DNA from: Candidatus Aminicenantota bacterium
GTDB lineage: Bacteria > Acidobacteriota > Aminicenantia > Aminicenantales > UBA4085
Reading direction: 5' to 3'
NCBI GenBank assembly: GCA_003141555.1
Contig: PLMN01000007.1
Span: 70,514-134,513 of the forward strand
DNA: 64,000 nucleotides
How positions within the stretch are numbered: the stretch's first letter is position 1; each line of letters starts with the position of its first letter. The translations under genes and the position numbers were made by a program. Positions 57,387-64,000 of this stretch are shown piece by piece. Under the pieces are notes generated by a model. That model saw nothing but the letters and a program-made list of their open reading frames with translations. It made no database searches and had not been told where the DNA came from.

Positions 57387-58121
57387 CCCTCCCTTCGAAG
57401 ATCGCCCGCGCCTCGCTCGTATGCCCGCCGGCCGCGTCGAACAGGACAAGCGGGTGCAGCGTCCGCGCTTCGCCCGGGCCGGGCCTGAGCTCGACCAGGA
57501 TATGCCCGGCCCGCACGCCGACGCGCGGCTGGACCGGACGCAGGACATGGATCCGCAGCCCGGCCCGGCCGGCCGCGGCCTCGAGATCGGCCCGGCGCCC
57601 TCCCGGGTAAACGACGTAGGCCCTCCCCGCAGGTTTCAGGAGCCGGGCGGCCGCGCGCAGAACGTCTAATATATCGCACTTTATCTCATGCTTTGCAACG
57701 GTTTTCTCCTCAGATGCGCTCGGGAAACCGGTCGATTTCGGGATGTACGGCGGGTTGGAATAGGCCACGTCGAACGCCCTCCCCGGGACGTATCCGCGGA
57801 GGTCGGCCTCGACCACCTCGATCCGGTCCGCCAGGCCGTTGAGGACGACGTTGCGCCGGGCCAGGTCGGCGAGCGCCGGCTGGATCTCGAGGGCGACGAG
57901 CCGGCGGAAGGGCTTGCGGGCGAGGAGCAGGGCGACGATGCCATTTCCGGCGCCCAGGTCGACGGCGTCCTCGCCCGGCTCGATCCTGACGAAATCGGCC
58001 AGGAGGGCGGCGTCGAGGGAAAAGCGGTAGCCTTTCTTCTTCTGGAGGACCTTGACCCGACCCCGATGGAAGGAATCCAGGGTCTCGTCCTCGCGAGGGA
58101 GGGCGTCGATGGAGGGCTCGG

Positions 58122-58125
<4 letters not shown>
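57364..58125 (-). CDS. TrmN6-like SAM-dependent N6-adenine methyltransferase
   Basis: 253 residues from MTEPSIDALPRED, whose ATG overlaps the atpC stop (ATGA). Features: YRFSLDAALLADFV, SAM motif VDLGAGNGIVALLLA near 60, acidic LEIQPALADLARRN, and the catalytic SNPPYIPK (N-P-P-Y), all typical of YfiC/TrmN6, which methylates A37 of tRNA1-Val. A related N6-adenine target is possible. Its position between the ATP synthase genes and a polysaccharide exporter looks like operon hitch-hiking. Confidence 0.88.
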
Positions 58126-59818
<1,693 letters not shown>

Positions 59819-59836
59819 TCACTCCAACAGCTTTCG

Positions 59837-60699
59837 TTACTCTTTCATCGCCTCGACGGCCGAGATGATCTCGAGGAGCTCCTTAGTGATGCCCGCCTGG
59901 CGGATCTTGTTCAGGACGAGGACCAGGTCGCCGATCAGCTCCCCGGCGTTCTTCGAAGCGTTGTCCATGGCCATCATCCGGGCCGCCTGCTCGGCCGCCT
60001 GCGACTCGCCGTAGACGTGGCGGAGCTGGTCCTCGACGTAGCGCGGGACAAGGGCCGTGAGGAGGGCCGGCGCGGCCGGCTCCCAGTCGGGGGCCGACAG
60101 CTCGAAGCCGGGGGCGGCCGCGTCCCGAGCGACGGGCAGAAGCCGGACGGTCGTGATCCGCGGGGCAAGGACGGACTTGAACTCGTTGTAGACGATATAG
60201 ACCGCGTCCGTCTCCTGGAAGGTGAAGGCCCGGCTCAGACGCCCGGCGAGCTCGGCGAAATCCGCGTCGCCCAAGCAGTCAGTCTTGTCGGCGTAGGCCT
60301 TCTCGATCGGAAACGGCTGCTTCTTGAAGAAATTCGAGGCCTTCTTACCGATCAGGATGAGCTTGACCTCGGCCCCGGCCGCCTTCGCCTGGATGAATTC
60401 GAGCGCCTTCGAAATCAGGTTCGAGTTGAAGGCCCCGCATAGCCCCTTGTCCGAGGTGAAGACGATGACGCGGACGCGCTTCTCCGCCCGGACGGCGAAC
60501 AGCGGGTGGGCGCCCGCGCCCGCCCAGGCCGATATCTGGCCCAGGACGCCGGGCGCCTCGTGCCAGAACGGCCGCCCTTCGAGAACGCCGCGCTGAGCTT
60601 TCCGGAACTTGACCGTCGAGACGGTCTTCATCGCCTTGGTGATCTGCTGCGTGTTCTTCACGCTTTTGATCCGGCGGCGAAGGTCGATGAGGTTCGGCA

Positions 60700-60700
<1 letters not shown>
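59837..60700 (-). CDS. atpG: ATP synthase F1 gamma subunit
   Basis: 287 residues. Conserved N-terminal helix LIDLRRRIKSVKNTQQITKAMKTVSTVK in outline and C-terminal helix with AARMMAMDNASKNAGELI, the two halves of the rotor shaft coiled coil; central FTSDKGLCGAFN strand. The start overlaps the atpA stop by one base (TGATG), which favours coupled translation. Confidence 0.97.
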
Positions 60701-62217
<1,517 letters not shown>

Positions 62218-62223
62218 GGCGTG

Positions 62224-62766
62224 CTACCTTTCTCGGATGATTTCCTTCAGCCGCTCGAGCTGGCCCTTGAGGGAAACGTCGTAGATCATGTTCCCCTTCC
62301 GGACGAGGAGACCGCCCACGATCGAAGGATCGAGGGCGTAGGCGCAGGACACGGGCCGCCGCTCGAGGGACCGGAGCGTCTCTTCGAGCCGCACCCGCTG
62401 GCCCTCCTTCAGGGGGACGACCGACCGGACCTCGAACGTCACGACCCCCTGCCGCTCGTTCCAAAGCGCGGGGAGCGCCCGGACGATATCGCCCAGGATA
62501 TCGAGTCGCCCGTGTTCGGCGAGGAGGAGGATGAGGCGCCGTGTCTTGTCTTGGTAGCCCTGGCGGGCGAGGATGTCCTCAAGGACCTCGGTCTTGCGAG
62601 CCGCCGGCACGAACGGCTGGAGCATCGTCGCTCGGAGCAGGTCGTGCGATTCGAGGAGGCCGGCGAATTCGCCGAGCTCGACCGAAACGGCCTTGTATTC
62701 CTCCTCCGTCCGGAGCGCGCCGGCCAGGCCCTCGGCGTAGCGGTTAATCAGGACGTCGTTCTTCAT
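62224..62766 (-). CDS. atpH: ATP synthase delta subunit
   Basis: 180 residues. N-terminal helical bundle (INRYAEGLAGALRTEEEYKA) and C-terminal IVGGLLVRKGNMIYDVSLKGQLERL, the usual closing signature of delta/OSCP. It links the peripheral stalk (b/b') to the top of F1. Its start lies 23 bases inside the end of atpF. Confidence 0.95.
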   Translation of the reverse strand: MKNDVLINRYAEGLAGALRTEEEYKAVSVELGEFAGLLESHDLLRATMLQPFVPAARKTEVLEDILARQGYQDKTRRLILLLAEHGRLDILGDIVRALPALWNERQGVVTFEVRSVVPLKEGQRVRLEETLRSLERRPVSCAYALDPSIVGGLLVRKGNMIYDVSLKGQLERLKEIIRER

Positions 62767-63325
62767 GGAGCTTCGTCAGGTCGGTGATGGATTTGTCGAT
62801 CAGGCCGGACTGGTCTTCGGGTGTGAGCCGGAGCTTCATCCGGCCCTCGGCCAGGCTGGCCGCCAGTCCGGCGGTGTATTCCTTCAATTCCTGGATCCCG
62901 GCTTTGAGCTGGAGATCGATCTCCTGCTGGGTGAACGACTGGATGCGCTGGGCTTCCTTTTCGGCGAGGGCCTTAATCTGCTCCGTCTCCGCCCGCCCTT
63001 CGGCCTCGGCCTCGACCCGGAGCCGGCCCATGTCGTCTTCGAGGGCCGCGAGCTTGGCCCGGGCCTCCTCGAGCTTGGCCTCGGCCCGGAGCCGGCCCTC
63101 CCGGGCCTCGTCGAGCGAGAGCTGGATGTCGCGGGTGCGCTTCGCCAGGAAATTCCGGGCGGGCTTGTAGAGGACGAAGGCCAGGGCGCCGAACAGGACG
63201 ACGAAGTTGATGACCTTGCCCAGCATGCCGCCCGACCCCGACGCATGCGGTTCGCCTTCGGCGGACATGAAAAGAAGGAACGGGACGGAGAGCAGGACGG
63301 CCCGGGCAACTTTGCGGTCGGACAT
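62744..63325 (-). CDS. atpF: ATP synthase b subunit
   Basis: 193 residues. One membrane helix (about 34-53; MLGKVINFVVLFGALAFVLYKP) after an apparent N-terminal hydrophobic segment that may be a cleaved signal (residues 6-22), then a long charged coiled coil (about 60-170). Longer at the N-terminus than typical b. It directly follows a second b-type gene, so the stalk is probably a b/b' heterodimer. Confidence 0.9.
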   Translation of the reverse strand: MSDRKVARAVLLSVPFLLFMSAEGEPHASGSGGMLGKVINFVVLFGALAFVLYKPARNFLAKRTRDIQLSLDEAREGRLRAEAKLEEARAKLAALEDDMGRLRVEAEAEGRAETEQIKALAEKEAQRIQSFTQQEIDLQLKAGIQELKEYTAGLAASLAEGRMKLRLTPEDQSGLIDKSITDLTKLHEERRPD

Positions 63326-63741
63326 CAGTCGAGCAGCCTCTTCTCGATGTCGCCCGCCAGCCGTTCGGCCTCGACGGCGAGCTCGGAGCGCAGGCGGGCG
63401 ATCTCGTCCCGGACCTGGGCCCTGGCTTTTTCGAGCCGATCCTTCGACACGGCGCCGGTTTCAGCCAGCAGGCGCGACTTCCCGCGCAGGGCGTCGGCTT
63501 CGATGTCATCACGGGCTTTGTCCGCGGCTGCCCTGGCCGTCTTCATGGCCGCGGCGACGTCCTGGAGGGATTTCTCATAAGCCTCGCCCCCCCGGCGCGA
63601 AGCCTCGCGGTCCGCGGCAAGGAGCGCATCGCGCTCGCCCGTGATCCGGCTCATGGGCTTCCAAAATACCTTGGACAGGACGAAAACGAGGATCCAGACC
63701 ACAAAAAAGGTCACCAAAAGGGACGCGTCGATCTGAAGCAT
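63325..63741 (-). CDS. ATP synthase b-type subunit (b')
   Basis: 138 residues. A membrane helix at the N-terminus (SLLVTFFVVWILVFVLSKVFWKP, about 7-29) and a coiled coil to the end. The motif VFWKPMSRITGERDA matches the family block after the membrane helix. Its stop codon overlaps the atpF start by one base. It is the first F-ATPase gene in transcription order; genes for subunits a and c do not precede it, as folC does. Confidence 0.9.
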   Translation of the reverse strand: MLQIDASLLVTFFVVWILVFVLSKVFWKPMSRITGERDALLAADREASRRGGEAYEKSLQDVAAAMKTARAAADKARDDIEADALRGKSRLLAETGAVSKDRLEKARAQVRDEIARLRSELAVEAERLAGDIEKRLLD

Positions 63742-63812
63742 GGGACTTTTTGGTCAGCCTCGTTTTAACGAGATAAAGTAGCATTTTCGGGCCGAAAATT
63801 CAAGGACGGGGC

Positions 63813-64000
63813 TTAGGAAATCAGGCGCGAGCCCAGCTTTTTGGCGGCGCCCACGAGGAAGAGTGAGCCGGTGACGACCACGACGCCCCGGGGCCCGGCC
63901 TCGGCCCGGGCGAGGGCGACGGCTTTTCTCAGGGACGGCTCGACGAGAATCTTCTCCCGGTAGGGGCGGACTCGGCGGAGGATGTCCTCGGGGGCGGCCG
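63813..64000 (-). CDS. folC: Folylpolyglutamate/dihydrofolate synthase, C-terminal end (5' part outside window)
   Basis: The minus-strand frame enters from the right edge and stops at TAA (63813-63815). The visible 61 residues end GVVVVTGSLFLVGAAKKLGS, the VxTGSLYLVGE-type closing block of FolC, preceded by a helical ALARAEAG stretch. The family match rests on this short piece alone. It is co-directional with the ATP synthase genes, 71 bases upstream of them. Confidence 0.75.
   Translation of the reverse strand, partial: AAPEDILRRVRPYREKILVEPSLRKAVALARAEAGPRGVVVVTGSLFLVGAAKKLGSRLIS

Noticed and set aside
63742-63812. Possible terminator or promoter between folC and the ATP synthase genes
   Set aside because: Two short palindromes (CTCGTTTTAACGAG and TTTTCGGGCCGAAAA) are visible, but stems are short, loops are tight, no U-tract follows, and no convincing -35/-10 pair was found.

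Overview
The window is a G+C-rich, densely coded bacterial chromosome segment, estimated by eye at about two-thirds G+C. Gene content points to a diderm with an outer membrane: an EnvC-like protein, a SurA-type chaperone, Wzm/Wzt polysaccharide export, a heptose adenylyltransferase, an outer-membrane barrel protein, lipoproteins and a Tat-exported molybdoenzyme. The paired M16 proteases, the membrane-bound HTH/FG-GAP protein and the palindromic repeats resemble what I know from Acidobacteriota and Aminicenantota (former OP8). That placement is inference without a tree. No rRNA, tRNA, CRISPR array, prophage or transposase was seen.

Layout. 1-2038: end of a pst phosphate-import operon (pstA, then two different pstB ATPases). 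2146-9673: an M16 peptidase pair, an exported CPPC thioredoxin-like protein, and a large protein joining a kinase-like domain to a membrane domain. 9800-17789: a signalling island with two histidine kinase/response regulator pairs, a degenerate receiver and two HD-GYP proteins. 17828-24519 (minus): an exported esterase, aspS, hisS, accA, rlmB. 24757-29066 (plus): carA-carB. 29221-30546 (minus): two exported proteins. 30727-34946 (plus): a flippase-like membrane protein followed by an EnvC/Ctp/YibQ-type envelope cluster. 34963-37848 (minus): spermidine synthase fused to two AdoMetDC-like domains, and a membrane protein. 37981-38535 (plus): a lipoprotein. 38551-43831 (minus): mfd followed by two peptidyl-prolyl isomerases. 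43992-53400 (plus): a small ORF and a PaoABC-like aldehyde oxidoreductase, an exported C26-type protein, a two-domain glycosidase-like protein and a membrane-bound HTH sensor. 53486-64000 (minus): a long co-directional run from the end of folC through the F-type ATP synthase peripheral genes (b', b, delta, alpha, gamma, beta, epsilon), a TrmN6-like methyltransferase, wzm, wzt, rfaE2 and a glycosyltransferase.

How it fits together. Many neighbours overlap by 1-4 bases (ATGA, GTGA, TGATG), which implies tight operons with translational coupling. No gap exceeds 300 bases. The gaps carry sigma70-like promoters, two clear intrinsic terminators and at least four families of REP-like inverted repeats, two of them nested at 48047-48255.

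Most notable observations: (1) PstB1 and PstB2 carry complementary degenerate motifs, predicting a heterodimer with one working and one dead ATP site. (2) A polyamine synthase is fused to two degenerate AdoMetDC-like domains. (3) The EnvC-like protein and its neighbouring Ctp homologue have both lost catalytic residues. (4) A G10 tract lies over the ribosome-binding region of the kinase-like membrane protein. (5) REP families abut gene ends, in one case supplying the last codons of a gene. All functions here are read from sequence motifs and remembered families, not from database searches.
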